Positions 21,949-30,396 of a stretch of DNA of 64,000 bases are shown one piece after another. Origin of the DNA: Acidobacteriota bacterium (lineage in GTDB: Bacteria > Acidobacteriota > Terriglobia > Terriglobales > Acidobacteriaceae); the NCBI GenBank assembly GCA_013289875.1, contig JABCZC010000010.1, positions 28,511 to 92,510 of the forward strand. The letters run 5' to 3'. The position numbers were made by a program, and so were the translations under genes. How positions within the stretch are numbered: position 1 is the stretch's first letter; each line of letters begins with the position of its first letter. The notes beneath the pieces are model-generated. The model saw only the letters and a list, made by a program, of their open reading frames with translations, made no database searches and was not told where the DNA came from.

Positions 21949-23640
21949 ATGTCGCTTGTCAGATGCCTTCTCTTGGCTGGAATCACTCTCGGAACCAATC
22001 TGCTTGCCCAACCCTCCGGCCCCGGCCAAAAAGACGACTGGTGGAAGCATGCCGTCATCTACGAGATCTACCCGCGCAGTTTCCAGGACTCCAACGGCGA
22101 CGGCATCGGAGACATCAACGGCATCACCTCGCGCCTCGACTATCTCCACGACCTCGGCGTCGGCGCCATCTGGATCACGCCCATGTATCCCTCGCCCGGC
22201 GTCGACTATGGCTACGACATCTCCAACTACACCGCTCTCGATCCCGAATATGGCACGATGGCCGACTTCGACCACATGGTTGCCGAGGCCAAGCAGCGCG
22301 GCATCCGCGTCATCATGGACTACGTCATCAACCACACCTCCGACCAGAGCCCGTGGTTCATCGAGTCGCGCTCTTCGCGGACCAACCCCAAGCGCGACTG
22401 GTACATCTGGCGAGATGGCAAGGGTCCTGGCCTTCCGCCCAACAACTGGCAGTCCTGGTTCGGCCACTCCGCCTGGACCTACGACGAGAAGACCGGCCAG
22501 TGGTACTACCACTACTTCTACAAGCAGCAGCCCGACCTCAACTGGCGCAATCCTGAGGTCGAGAAAGCCATGAGCGACGTCCTCCGCTTCTGGATGGACA
22601 AAGGAGTCGACGGCTTCCGCATCGACGCCGTATCCCGCCTCTTCGAAGACCCCAACCTCCACGACGACCCCTACCGGCCCGGATACAACGCCTACGGCGA
22701 CCGCAATATCGAGCACAAATACACCGACAACTACCCCGAGGTGAACGACGTCCTCAAGCGCCTGCGCAAAGTCGTCGGCAAATATCCCGGAGACCCCGTC
22801 CTCATCACCGAGGCCGACGAGCCCAACATCACCGAGCTCACCAAGCTCTACGGCCAGGGAGACGAGGTCCAGCTACCCATGGACTTCCAGATCGCCGATC
22901 TCAACAAGCTTTCCGCGCCCGACTTCCGCCTCCTCTTCGACCAGGTCGAGAACAACACCGCGCACGGACAGCCCGAGCTCTTCTTTAGTAATCACGACCA
23001 GCGCCGCCAGTGGGACCGCTACGGAGACGGCGTCCACAACGACGAAATCGCCAAACTCATGGCCGCGCTCCTGCTCACCACTCGCGGAACCCCGCAGATG
23101 TACTACGGCGAAGAAATCGGCATGCGCACCACGGACCCCGCCCGCATCGAAGACGTCCACGACCCCATCGGCAAGCTCGGCTGGCCCAAGGAGAAAGGAC
23201 GCGACGGCGAGCGCACCCCCATGCAGTGGGATAACTCCCCTAACTCCGGCTTTACTACCTCGCCTAAGCCCTGGCTGCCCATCCCGCCCTCCGCTGCTAC
23301 CTATAATGTCGAGACGGAAAAGAAAGACCCCAACTCCATCTTCAACGCCTACAAGACACTCCTCGCCCTGCGCCAGTCTGAGCCAGCACTGCGTGACGGT
23401 TCCTACCAGGCCCTCGACGAGGAGAACCCATACGTCTTCTCTTTCATTCGCGTGCGCGAAGGATCGACGGTACTCGTCTCTCTGAACATGAGCGCCGAGC
23501 CTCGGACTATTTCAGTGAAGGGTCTGAAAGGAACCACCGCTGGCCCGCTCTACAGCTCACCTGCCTCCGGAGACGAAGCTATCCCCCTCGACAAGATCCA
23601 ACTCGCACCTTTCGGAGTGTTGGTGGCCAAGGTGCAGTAG
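21949..23640 (+). CDS. Exported GH13 alpha-glucosidase (oligo-1,6-glucosidase type)
   Basis: The 563-residue protein has a signal peptide (LLLAGITLGTNLLAQ) and then the full alpha-amylase-family barrel. Region I is DYVINHTSD, region II GFRIDAVSR with the nucleophile aspartate, region III holds the general acid in LITEADE, and region IV is FFSNHDQRR. The opening WWKHAVIYEIYPRSFQDSNGDGIGDINGI is typical of oligo-1,6-glucosidases, trehalose-6-phosphate hydrolases and related enzymes, which cleave short alpha-glucosides. A C-terminal beta domain closes it. Secretion is unusual for this subgroup, whose best-known members are cytoplasmic, and points to periplasmic or external oligosaccharide breakdown. 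Confidence 0.93.
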   Translation: MSLVRCLLLAGITLGTNLLAQPSGPGQKDDWWKHAVIYEIYPRSFQDSNGDGIGDINGITSRLDYLHDLGVGAIWITPMYPSPGVDYGYDISNYTALDPEYGTMADFDHMVAEAKQRGIRVIMDYVINHTSDQSPWFIESRSSRTNPKRDWYIWRDGKGPGLPPNNWQSWFGHSAWTYDEKTGQWYYHYFYKQQPDLNWRNPEVEKAMSDVLRFWMDKGVDGFRIDAVSRLFEDPNLHDDPYRPGYNAYGDRNIEHKYTDNYPEVNDVLKRLRKVVGKYPGDPVLITEADEPNITELTKLYGQGDEVQLPMDFQIADLNKLSAPDFRLLFDQVENNTAHGQPELFFSNHDQRRQWDRYGDGVHNDEIAKLMAALLLTTRGTPQMYYGEEIGMRTTDPARIEDVHDPIGKLGWPKEKGRDGERTPMQWDNSPNSGFTTSPKPWLPIPPSAATYNVETEKKDPNSIFNAYKTLLALRQSEPALRDGSYQALDEENPYVFSFIRVREGSTVLVSLNMSAEPRTISVKGLKGTTAGPLYSSPASGDEAIPLDKIQLAPFGVLVAKVQ

Positions 23641-23953
23641 CTACGGCTCGGAGCTGCGCTTTCGGCAGGACAAGCCGCGACGATCGTATTTTTCGCCCGG
23701 CTTTACCGCGAGCTTATTCAGGAGCTCCGACAATGATCCCATTGACGTCTTAGGTTCCCTTACTGGTGCGAATGGGGGATGGTAGAACCTAAGAGTGTGT
23801 GTTAGAACCACGCTATCGAATGTTCCCGTTCCGACCTCCCATGTTGACCCTCACCACATTGCTTTCACTGCAATAGCGCCCACCTGGCTGGATACCCATC
23901 CATTTTTCACAAAATCCATCCTCTTCTAATTTGCCAGGAGATAGGGGGATTTC
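23641..23953. other. Intergenic stretch, no feature supported
   Basis: Nothing coding is convincing here. The minus-strand frame at 23813-24010 has no ribosome binding site or recognisable content, and it overlaps the start of the small membrane gene on the other strand. Confidence 0.4.
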
Positions 23954-24157
23954 TTGCCGACCCGTTCTTCCGATTTCCACTCTGCCCCTCGACGTGATCA
24001 CCAATCGCATGATCCGCTCTGGGTTAAGACGTTAATGACCGTTCCCATTCTTGGGGCGTCGCTATTCGTAATTCTTTCCGCACACTACTCCCCACCTGAG
24101 AAAAACTGGGCGTTTGGGGTTGCGGGAACAATGCTCGGTTACTGGTTAAGAAAATGA
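23954..24157 (+). CDS. Small membrane protein
   Basis: A 67-residue product starting with TTG 23954, preceded by AGGAG and GGGGGA. The N-terminal 28 residues are polar. One hydrophobic segment (TLMTVPILGASLFVIL) follows, and the tail (SPPEKNWAFGVAGTMLGYWLR) has the look of small membrane proteins that end in a second glycine-rich helix. The function is not recognised. It stands at the left edge of the repeat-rich zone. Confidence 0.5.
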   Translation: MPTRSSDFHSAPRRDHQSHDPLWVKTLMTVPILGASLFVILSAHYSPPEKNWAFGVAGTMLGYWLRK

Positions 24158-24167
24158 GGCGGTGGAC

Positions 24168-24217
24168 GGGTGGCCCACCCTTAATTCGCCATGAATGAGG
24201 GTGCCCCATCCTGAGCG
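24168..24217. repeat. Dispersed intergenic repeat, copy 1 (short form)
   Basis: GGGTGGCCCACCC (24168-24180), a short spacer, then GAATGAGGGTGCCCCATCC and CTGAGCG. The same two blocks recur at 24653 and 26500 with a longer middle part. Each block contains its own palindromic core. The sequence is non-coding. Confidence 0.75.
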
Positions 24218-24652
24218 CGTTCTTCGCGCGAAGGGTGGAAAGCGATCATCCCGCCCCGCAACCTCCAGCCTCGCACCGCGAAGGGCCCGATGTGTGGCCC
24301 ACTCAAGCTTCCTTTGCTTGAGTGGGGAGTTCTCCGATGCACATCTAATGTGACAAACAGGCTACAACTCCATGACACAGGTCAGGGTTTGCCTCTGATT
24401 AACTGGGCTTAGTTGGTGATACCCCGGACGATTATGCGGGAACTCAAATTGCTCAGTCTCCGCATCGCAAATGTGAGGAGTGGATATGGATGCTGCGGAA
24501 CTAATTGATCCCCGACCGAACGATGACGCCCCGCTTGCTTTCTGGCACGACCGGCTCGTGCTGAGTGTGCATCACGACGGAGCGGGTGCGATGCCCACAG
24601 AGTCGAAAATCATGACCGGCCACCTTGTTCACAGCATTATTTTCCGACTGAC

Positions 24653-24743
24653 GGGCGAGTGGCCCACCCTTTCTCGGAATTGCCCGCTATTGACCACGAA
24701 TGAGGGTGCCCCATCCTGAGCGAAACATAGGGTGGGAGGCACA
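24653..24743. repeat. Dispersed intergenic repeat, copy 2 (long form)
   Basis: Begins GGGCGAGTGGCCCACCC, continues TTTCTCGGAATTGCCCG and TATTGACCACGAATG, and ends GGGTGCCCCATCCTGAGCG followed by GGGTGGGAGGCACA. Over about 70 bases it is almost identical to the copy at 26500. Confidence 0.85.
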
Positions 24744-24860
24744 TGCACGCGATTGTCCCCCAGTTCGGCGCCAATATTTGTACAGCATGAAAGCGGCCGC
24801 CTCTACCCGTAATCAGCCAGCCAGCCGGTGATATATTGGGCGCTGTTGGAGGGCCAGTCG

Positions 24861-26420
24861 ATGCCGAACTATGAACTAATCGTCATTGGCGTTGGTACGA
24901 GCGCGCTCAACTACCTCTATGCTCTGCTGAAAACCGGGGCACCGAAGACTTATTCGATTGCCGAAGCAGAAAAGGCCTTTGGCAAAGGCAACGTCCCTCC
25001 ATCCGTCATGCAGAAACTGTCAGGAAATTTCCCCAAGAGCACTCTGGTGATCGGAGAGTCCGACCTGTGGGAGAGGGCCGGTACCTCCAACCCGGGTTAC
25101 AGAGTGGGACAGACCTCGGATCACGTCCGCACGCCGGATTCGCCTCGCCCGGTCGGCAGCGACTCGAGCTTCCGGCCGGTGAGTGAGTATGTCTCGGAGA
25201 TGAAAAGTCTGCGTGGAACAGTGGAGAAGGACGCCAAGAGTATTGGCGCTTCCATTAGTTTTCTTCGCGGCCAGGTCCAGAAGGTCAGTGAGGACGTGGC
25301 TGGTTATAGCGTCAAGGTGCTAGCCAGCCCCGTTGCTTACACATGTGCGAAAGTGGTCGTGGCGTCGGGAGCCGGTCCTACCTCTTTGCCGGATCCATTG
25401 AAGTTGGAAAACATCAAGAACAAGGATCTTCTGAAGAACAGGCGCGATTACGAGGAATTGATCGGTGGCACCGAGTATCTCTATTCTCATGCGCCTAAGT
25501 ACAAGCAGGTCTTGGTCTATGGCGGTGCGCCAACCTCCGCGTGGGTAGTGGCCCGCGCCCGGCAGCACTACTGCAAGGTCCTGTGGGTGTCGCGGAGCGG
25601 GTGGGACGGTGCCAATCCCGCCGGCCGGAACAAGGAGGTCATAGAGTGGGCTGCTAAAAATAAGGTCATGGTCAAGGCCGACATCGCCAGCGTTGAAGTG
25701 ATTGTGCCACCGCTCTCCGGCTACCCCCGAATCCTCGTACACCTCACCGACCGCAAGAATTACACACTCGACCAGGTTATTTACGCGACAGGTGCGGACC
25801 CGCTCGGAAATGGGGGGCCCGGACAAATTCTGGAATCCAAGCTGCGTGACAAACTCGTTCCCCGCTTCGACCCCAATTACCGCTTCTCCCCGACCGACGA
25901 CGTTCCGGTGGCATGGGCGACCGACAACGAAACCTGCTGGGTGGTGGGTGCCCCGGTCTTCCGCGCCGTCGGTAAGCTGGGAGACCCCACGTCGAACTTG
26001 TTGAAAGAATTCCAGGCAAAATATCGGAAGATTGCGGCGATTATGGGCGAGGCCGGCACTCCGGACGAGGGCGTGGCGGTGGTCACTGCGTCCATCAAAG
26101 CCACGACCGGTTACACACAAACAGGCGACAACTTTAACTGGAATACGGCGGATCTGCTGGAGCTGCGAGCCTTTCTTACGCGCGCGTATGGTAATGCCTT
26201 TACCGAGAACGAGCGCAACGAACTGGCACAAAAAATCGTCGCAGAACGCAGCAAAAAGGGCGCGTATCCACTACAGTTTCCACAACAGGACTTTGTAAAG
26301 ATCATCCAGGACTACGGGAACACGAAAAATCTGAAACTGCCCAGTCCGTTCTCGGAGGATATTAAGAAATTCTCAGGACAATACGAGTGGCTGCAGAATA
26401 ATTCCGCCAGGCGAACCTAA
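24861..26420 (+). CDS. FAD/NAD-binding oxidoreductase-like protein, orphan
   Basis: A 519-residue protein starting at ATG 24861, with GGAGGG eight bases before it. The first Rossmann fold is YELIVIGVGTSALNYLYALL at the N-terminus. A second dinucleotide fold lies near residue 215 (KQVLVYGGAPTSAWVVARARQHYCKVLWVSRSG). DQVIYATGADP near residue 310 is the ATG motif common in flavin-dependent oxidoreductases and monooxygenases. The first loop is GVGTSA rather than GxGxxG, so FAD binding needs proof. The C-terminal 150 residues have no recognised domain. It has repeats on both sides and no functional partner, which suggests accessory or acquired status. Confidence 0.65.
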   Translation: MPNYELIVIGVGTSALNYLYALLKTGAPKTYSIAEAEKAFGKGNVPPSVMQKLSGNFPKSTLVIGESDLWERAGTSNPGYRVGQTSDHVRTPDSPRPVGSDSSFRPVSEYVSEMKSLRGTVEKDAKSIGASISFLRGQVQKVSEDVAGYSVKVLASPVAYTCAKVVVASGAGPTSLPDPLKLENIKNKDLLKNRRDYEELIGGTEYLYSHAPKYKQVLVYGGAPTSAWVVARARQHYCKVLWVSRSGWDGANPAGRNKEVIEWAAKNKVMVKADIASVEVIVPPLSGYPRILVHLTDRKNYTLDQVIYATGADPLGNGGPGQILESKLRDKLVPRFDPNYRFSPTDDVPVAWATDNETCWVVGAPVFRAVGKLGDPTSNLLKEFQAKYRKIAAIMGEAGTPDEGVAVVTASIKATTGYTQTGDNFNWNTADLLELRAFLTRAYGNAFTENERNELAQKIVAERSKKGAYPLQFPQQDFVKIIQDYGNTKNLKLPSPFSEDIKKFSGQYEWLQNNSARRT

Positions 26421-26499
26421 GGCTGGGCCTACAGCAAAGGTATCTGCTTGCCGCGTACATCTCGCTTTTGAGATGTAGGACCGGACCACCGGGCCATCA

Positions 26500-26590
26500 G
26501 GGCGGGTGGCCCACCCTTTCTCGGAATTGCCCGATATTGACCACGAATGGGGTGCCCCATCCTGAGCGAAGCGAAGGACGGGAGGCACAA
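26500..26590. repeat. Dispersed intergenic repeat, copy 3 (long form)
   Basis: It has the same order of blocks as the copy at 24653: GGGCGGGTGGCCCACCC, TTTCTCGGAATTGCCCG, TATTGACCACGAATG, GGGTGCCCCATCCTGAGCG-like, then GGGAGGCACAA. Only a few bases differ. The two long copies flank the orphan oxidoreductase-like gene. Confidence 0.85.
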
Positions 26591-26614
26591 TGGTTGCTGA
26601 CCGCCGTCTGAGCG

Positions 26615-26694
26615 CTTGGCCGACAATTTCCCCCAATCCGGTACAATAAAAATAGAGACAAAGAAGCCTGGCCGCCCTTGCAGCCGGGCTTTTC
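26615..26694 (+). terminator. 80-bp terminator-like element, copy A
   Basis: It contains a conserved leader (CTTGGC, AATTTCCCC, GTACAATAAAAATAGAGAC). An eight-pair hairpin follows, AGCCTGGC (26665-26672) with GCCGGGCT (26683-26690), ending in a short T-run. A second copy with the same leader follows the next gene. TACAAT could be a -10 box, so a short transcript ending at the hairpin is an alternative reading. Confidence 0.6.
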
Positions 26695-27193
26695 GTTTCC
26701 GCGAGCAGTCATTCCCAAAACGGGAACCGACCCCTCGTAAGTCATTGATTCGTTGTTAAGTAGCGTAAGTCATTCATAACATGGTACATGCGGCCCACGT
26801 ATACCCTAACCCCAACGGAATGTGGTAGGAACCAATCGAGGGGGGAGGGGGGTAGGGGGCTTATGCCGCGAAATCAGAACCTCCCGGACGGGTGGCCATA
26901 TCTGGCCGCCACTGCAACGGGGTGCCCCGCAGGTAAGGTCAGATATGGGCCACCCAGCCCACCGTGCTTTGTCGCTGAAATGCGGTTCGGCTAAGATGGC
27001 GGCTACGAAGAATTTAGATTCCGTACAGGCAACCTCAACGAACGCAACATCCTCCGAGCAGAAGGGTCACAATCAAGGTCCGGACCGGGGGAGTTTCCCA
27101 CTCGCGGACGGAATGGAGCCCATCACTCCTCGAAGCCCCACGCAACGGAGAGTAACGCAGGGTAGCGAAGGACGATCGGCAAGGGATAGACAG

Positions 27194-28363
27194 ATGAGTG
27201 TTCTTCGTTCGTTCCGTAAATTGACTTTGGCGGCGCTCCTGTTCGCGTTGCCGTGCGCGTCTTACTCGCAGGTTTCGATTGGTGTCTCAATCAACATAGC
27301 CCCTCCTGTACTTCCGATTTATGTGCAGCCCGTTTGTCCTGCACCCAACTACATCTGGACACCCGGCTACTGGGCGTGGGGGGAGTTTGGCTACTACTGG
27401 GTGCCCGGCACCTGGGTTTTGGCTCCGCAACCCGGCTATCTCTGGACACCTGGCTACTGGGGTTGGGGTGCAGGCGGCGTGTATGTCTTTAACCCCGGTT
27501 ACTGGGGCCTCCACGTTGGGTTTTACGGCGGCGTCAATTACGGCTTCGGTTATGGCGGAGTCGGTTTTGTTGGCGGTGAATGGCGTGGCGGTTCGTTTGC
27601 CTACAACACGGCCGTGGTGAACGTGAACACTACCGTCATTCACAACACCTACATCAACAAAACCGTCATTAACAACACCACGATCATCAACAACAATCGG
27701 ACCAGCTTCAACGGTGGCCCGAATGGCATTGCCGCGCGGCCAACAGCGCAGGAACAGGCTTACTCCAATGAGAGGCACATCCCGCCGACTCAGGCTCAGG
27801 TGCAGCATGTGAACCTGGCGAAGCAGGATCGTGCCAACTATGCGACGGTCAACCATGGCATGCCGGCACATGCAGCATTACCGAAACCGGCAGCGTCTAC
27901 GGCGGACTTCGCCCGCGCAGTTCCGGCCCGCGGCGCCACGGCGGCTCCGTTCACTCCGGCCAAGGCTGGCACGATACCGAAGCCTGCTGCCGAAGCGAAG
28001 CCTGCTGAGTCGACGGCGGCAACACGGCCAGCGCCCGCAGCCAGGCCGGCTCCGGCAACGAAACCTGCGCCCGAGGCCAAGCCGGCAACGAAACCTGCGC
28101 CCGAGGCCAAGCCTGCAACGAAACCTGCGCCCGAGGCAAAGCCTGCAACGAGACCTGCACCCGAGGCAAAGCCTGCTCCCGCAGCTAAACCAGCTCCGAG
28201 ACCTGCACCCGAGGCAAAGCCTGCTCCCGCAGCTAAACCAGCTCCGAGACCTGCACCCGAGGCAAAGCCTGCGCCCGCAGCTAAACCCGCGCCCGAGGCA
28301 CACCCTCAGGCCAAGCCTGCACCCAAACCCGCGCCCAAGCCTGAAGAAAAGCGCCCTGAGTAA
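27194..28363 (+). CDS. Exported WxPGYW-repeat protein with Ala/Pro-rich tail
   Basis: From ATG 27194 the product has 389 residues. It has a signal peptide (LTLAALLFALPCASYSQ), then three or four repeats of the type YIWTPGYWAWGEFGYYWVPGTW (residues 50-100), which match the YXWGXW aromatic repeat found in exported acidobacterial and proteobacterial proteins. An asparagine-rich stretch (HNTYINKTVINNTTIINNN) and a glycine-rich segment follow. From about residue 255 on the tail is made of APEAKPATKP and APEAKPAPAAKPAPRP repeats. The role is unknown; surface or envelope location is inferred from the export signal. A hairpin terminator lies 58 bases after the stop. Confidence 0.8.
   Translation: MSVLRSFRKLTLAALLFALPCASYSQVSIGVSINIAPPVLPIYVQPVCPAPNYIWTPGYWAWGEFGYYWVPGTWVLAPQPGYLWTPGYWGWGAGGVYVFNPGYWGLHVGFYGGVNYGFGYGGVGFVGGEWRGGSFAYNTAVVNVNTTVIHNTYINKTVINNTTIINNNRTSFNGGPNGIAARPTAQEQAYSNERHIPPTQAQVQHVNLAKQDRANYATVNHGMPAHAALPKPAASTADFARAVPARGATAAPFTPAKAGTIPKPAAEAKPAESTAATRPAPAARPAPATKPAPEAKPATKPAPEAKPATKPAPEAKPATRPAPEAKPAPAAKPAPRPAPEAKPAPAAKPAPRPAPEAKPAPAAKPAPEAHPQAKPAPKPAPKPEEKRPE
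28064..28290. repeat. In-frame tandem repeats coding the APEAKPA tail
   Basis: Three 30-bp units (28064-28093, 28094-28123, 28124-28153) are followed by two identical 48-bp units (28154-28201, 28202-28249) and a partial third. All begin with CCTGCRCCCGAGGC. Unit lengths are multiples of three, so copy number can change without a frameshift. Confidence 0.85.
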
Positions 28364-28372
28364 CAGAGAATA

Positions 28373-28452
28373 CTTGGCTGAGAATTTCCCCGAAGCCGCT
28401 ACAATAGAAATAGAAGACAAAGGCCCGGTTGCATCACAGCCGGGCCTTTTCT
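28373..28452 (+). terminator. 80-bp terminator-like element, copy B
   Basis: It shares the leader of copy A (CTTGGC, AATTTCCCC, CTACAATAGAAATAGAAGAC). Its hairpin AGGCCCGG (28421-28428) with CCGGGCCT (28440-28447) is followed by TTTTCTTTT. Placed ten bases after a stop codon, it is a convincing intrinsic terminator for the preceding gene. Confidence 0.8.
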
Positions 28453-28517
28453 TTTGGCGCAAAACCCTCCGACAAGTAAGTCATTTCGAATCAATCACTC
28501 CCAGGTTTCTCTTTTAT

Positions 28518-28572
28518 AATCAATGAGTCTCAGGCATTTGCAGCGGAAGCCGCTTGGAATCAATGAGTCTCA
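28518..28572. repeat. 15-bp direct repeat, 40 bp apart
   Basis: AATCAATGAGTCTCA occurs at 28518-28532 and again, identical, at 28558-28572. The spacing of 40 bp is close to four helical turns. It lies 140 to 190 bases before the M48 gene start and could be a binding site or a remnant of a local duplication. Confidence 0.7.
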
Positions 28573-28708
28573 AAATCGCCACAGACCGAGGGGGAGGGGT
28601 AATCCCCTCATTGAAGCACCACCAAAATCGCCGCCACACTGGTCAGCGAAAAGGCGCATACTAACGTCTAACGAAGCAGAGATCGGCCCTGTTTCGGGAG
28701 ACGTCCAA

Positions 28709-30091
28709 ATGCGAATCCACAGCTTTGTTCCTCGCTTGCCAGCGACGCTCGCGCTGGGAGCTGCTCTTGCGCTCGCTCCAGCCGTGATCCTCGCCCAGTC
28801 GAGCACCCCGCAAACAGCGCCGCCAGATTCCCAGACGCAGACCCAAACCCAGACACAGACGCCGCCCGCGCAGCCTCCTGCGTCGACCCAGCCATCAACC
28901 TCCGGAAAGTCCGCCGGCTCCGTCCCGCTTCCGCCTCCGGACGCCAAGCCCAGCGGCGCGCCGGCCAATCCCGATGACGCCACGAATGCCGTGCCTCCCA
29001 GTGCAACGTCGAGTTCCACGGCATCTCCCTCAGTGAACCCTGACGGCAGCGTTGCCGGAGTGAAGAAGGGAAGCATCAACGACGTAAGCGCAGTGGGCAC
29101 ACGCGATATCGGCGCCCGGGGCGTAGGCAACTGGTATTCGACCGAATCCGAAATCAAGATGGGCAAGTCCTACGCGGCCATGATCGAGAAGAGCACCAAG
29201 TTCATCACCGATCCCGTGGTGGTCGAATACGTGAACCGCGTTGGGCAGAACATCGTCAAGAACTCCGACTGCAAGGTGCCCTTCACCATCAAGGTGATCG
29301 ACTCCGACGAGATCAACGCCATGGCGCTGCCCGGCGGATTCTTCTACGTCAACTCCGGCCTGGTTCTCGCTGCCGACGAAGAGGCCGAACTGGCCGGTGT
29401 AATGGCGCACGAGACCGCCCACGTCTGCGCGCACCATGCCGCCCGCGAGATGACCCGCGCCAACTACGCCCAGCTGGGCACCATTCCCCTGATCTTTATC
29501 GGGGGGTGGGCTGGTTACGGCATTTACGAAGCCGCCAGCATCGCGATTCCGATGACTTTCCTCGAATTTTCGCGTGAGTTCGAGGCGCAGGCCGACTACC
29601 TTGGCGTTCAATATATGTATCGCGCCGGCTACGATCCCCAAGCCTTTGTAACCTTCTTCGAGAAGATTCAGGATCTCCAGAAGCACAAGCCCGGCGCGGT
29701 GGCTCGAGCCTTCTCCGACCATCCGCAGACTCCCGACCGTATCGCGCATTCGCAGGAAGAGATCGCGAGGATTCTGCCTCCGCGCGACGAATATCTGGTG
29801 ACCACCTCAGAGTTCGACGACGTCAAGGCGCGGCTGGCGCGCATCGAGAACAAGCGCAAGCTGACCGACGGCAAGAACGGCCAGAAGCCGACGCTGCGGC
29901 GTGTGAGCAATACTTCGGACCCGAACAACCCGAGCAGCAGTACGGACGACCGGCCGACGCTGCATCGCCGCGACGACTCCGGCACCAGCACGACCGGAGG
30001 CAGTACCACGGGGGGCGGCAGCACTTCTCCGTCCGGCGGCGGCAGCACTTCTCCGTCCAGCGGAGGCAGCACTTCTCCGACCAGCAATTAA
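28709..30091 (+). CDS. Exported M48 family zinc metalloprotease
   Basis: From ATG 28709 the protein has 460 residues. A signal peptide (ALGAALALAPAVILAQ) is followed by a low-complexity QTQTQTPP/serine/proline linker to about residue 110. The peptidase domain has the zinc motif HETAH (VMAHETAHVCAHH, near residue 233) and the third ligand in EFSREFEAQADYLGVQYM. This is the M48 layout of BepA/LoiP-like periplasmic proteases involved in outer-membrane quality control. No TPR domain follows. The C-terminus is a glycine/serine tail made of three 24-bp repeats (GGSTSPS). GGGAG precedes the start. Confidence 0.9.
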   Translation: MRIHSFVPRLPATLALGAALALAPAVILAQSSTPQTAPPDSQTQTQTQTQTPPAQPPASTQPSTSGKSAGSVPLPPPDAKPSGAPANPDDATNAVPPSATSSSTASPSVNPDGSVAGVKKGSINDVSAVGTRDIGARGVGNWYSTESEIKMGKSYAAMIEKSTKFITDPVVVEYVNRVGQNIVKNSDCKVPFTIKVIDSDEINAMALPGGFFYVNSGLVLAADEEAELAGVMAHETAHVCAHHAAREMTRANYAQLGTIPLIFIGGWAGYGIYEAASIAIPMTFLEFSREFEAQADYLGVQYMYRAGYDPQAFVTFFEKIQDLQKHKPGAVARAFSDHPQTPDRIAHSQEEIARILPPRDEYLVTTSEFDDVKARLARIENKRKLTDGKNGQKPTLRRVSNTSDPNNPSSSTDDRPTLHRRDDSGTSTTGGSTTGGGSTSPSGGGSTSPSSGGSTSPTSN

Positions 30092-30162
30092 CGGATCCGG
30101 CGATCAGATTTGGTTCGAAGATTGACGGCTGAGGGCGGTCCTCGATTGCACGGTGAACTCGC

Positions 30163-30396
30163 TCAACACTTCTTGCACTTGGCCAGGATGGCCTTCTGCA
30201 GCCGGTCGCGTAGTTCGTTCGGCAATTCGTAGATCACGTGCTTGCGGTAGATTTCGATGGTTTTGCGGGTCGTGCTGAGGGTGATCACGCAGTGCTCACA
30301 GCCGTGGAGATGCTCTTCCAGGTCAGCCCGCATCCGGACGCTTACTTTGTCGTCGATGAGATCGTCCAATTGCGCCAAAAACTCAGAGCACGTCAC
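30163..30396 (-). CDS. Zinc-finger anti-sigma factor (zf-HC2)
   Basis: The 77-residue protein contains HLHGCEHC (residues 29-36), the HX3CX2C zinc motif of anti-sigma domains that hold ECF sigma factors inactive. No membrane segment follows, so it is a soluble anti-sigma factor of the short ZAS type, perhaps redox-responsive through the zinc cysteines and the C-terminal CKKC. Its GTG start overlaps the sigma-factor stop by four bases (GTGA), which gives coupled translation and a matched ratio of the pair. Confidence 0.85.
   Translation of the reverse strand: MTCSEFLAQLDDLIDDKVSVRMRADLEEHLHGCEHCVITLSTTRKTIEIYRKHVIYELPNELRDRLQKAILAKCKKC

Larger units (their letters stand above)
24158..24860. 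other. Repeat-rich intergenic zone with a doubtful short frame
   Basis: This 700-base stretch holds two copies of the GGGTGGCCCACCC element and, near 24294-24340, an inverted sequence built on CACTCAAGC/GCTTGAGTG. A frame from ATG 24486 to 24719 has a fair ribosome binding site (GAGGAG), but its last third is the repeat itself, so it is either spurious or a gene fragment cut by the repeat. Confidence 0.5.
26421..27193. other. Long intergenic zone with repeats and a terminator-like element
   Basis: The 770 bases hold copy 3 of the dispersed repeat (26500-26590), copy A of the 80-bp element (26615-26694) and a palindromic segment around 26893-26958 in which GGTGGCCATATCTGGCC is answered by AGATATGGGCCACC. 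The frame of the next gene is open upstream to 26822, but its signal peptide starts at 27194, so I treat the upstream part as non-coding leader. Confidence 0.55.
28364..28708. other. Intergenic zone with terminator and direct repeat
   Basis: It holds copy B of the 80-bp element and a 15-bp direct repeat. The reading frame of the M48 gene is open from 28523, but the signal peptide begins at 28709, so the upstream codons are taken as leader. Confidence 0.5.

Noticed and set aside
24486..24719. Short frame with a fair ribosome binding site
   Set aside because: Its last third is the dispersed intergenic repeat, and the remainder matches nothing. It may be a gene fragment, but I cannot support it as a gene.
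28064..28290. Regular tandem repeats that could suggest a CRISPR or minisatellite array
   Set aside because: The units are in frame inside a gene, have no unique spacers and encode an APEAKPA tail. It is a coding repeat.
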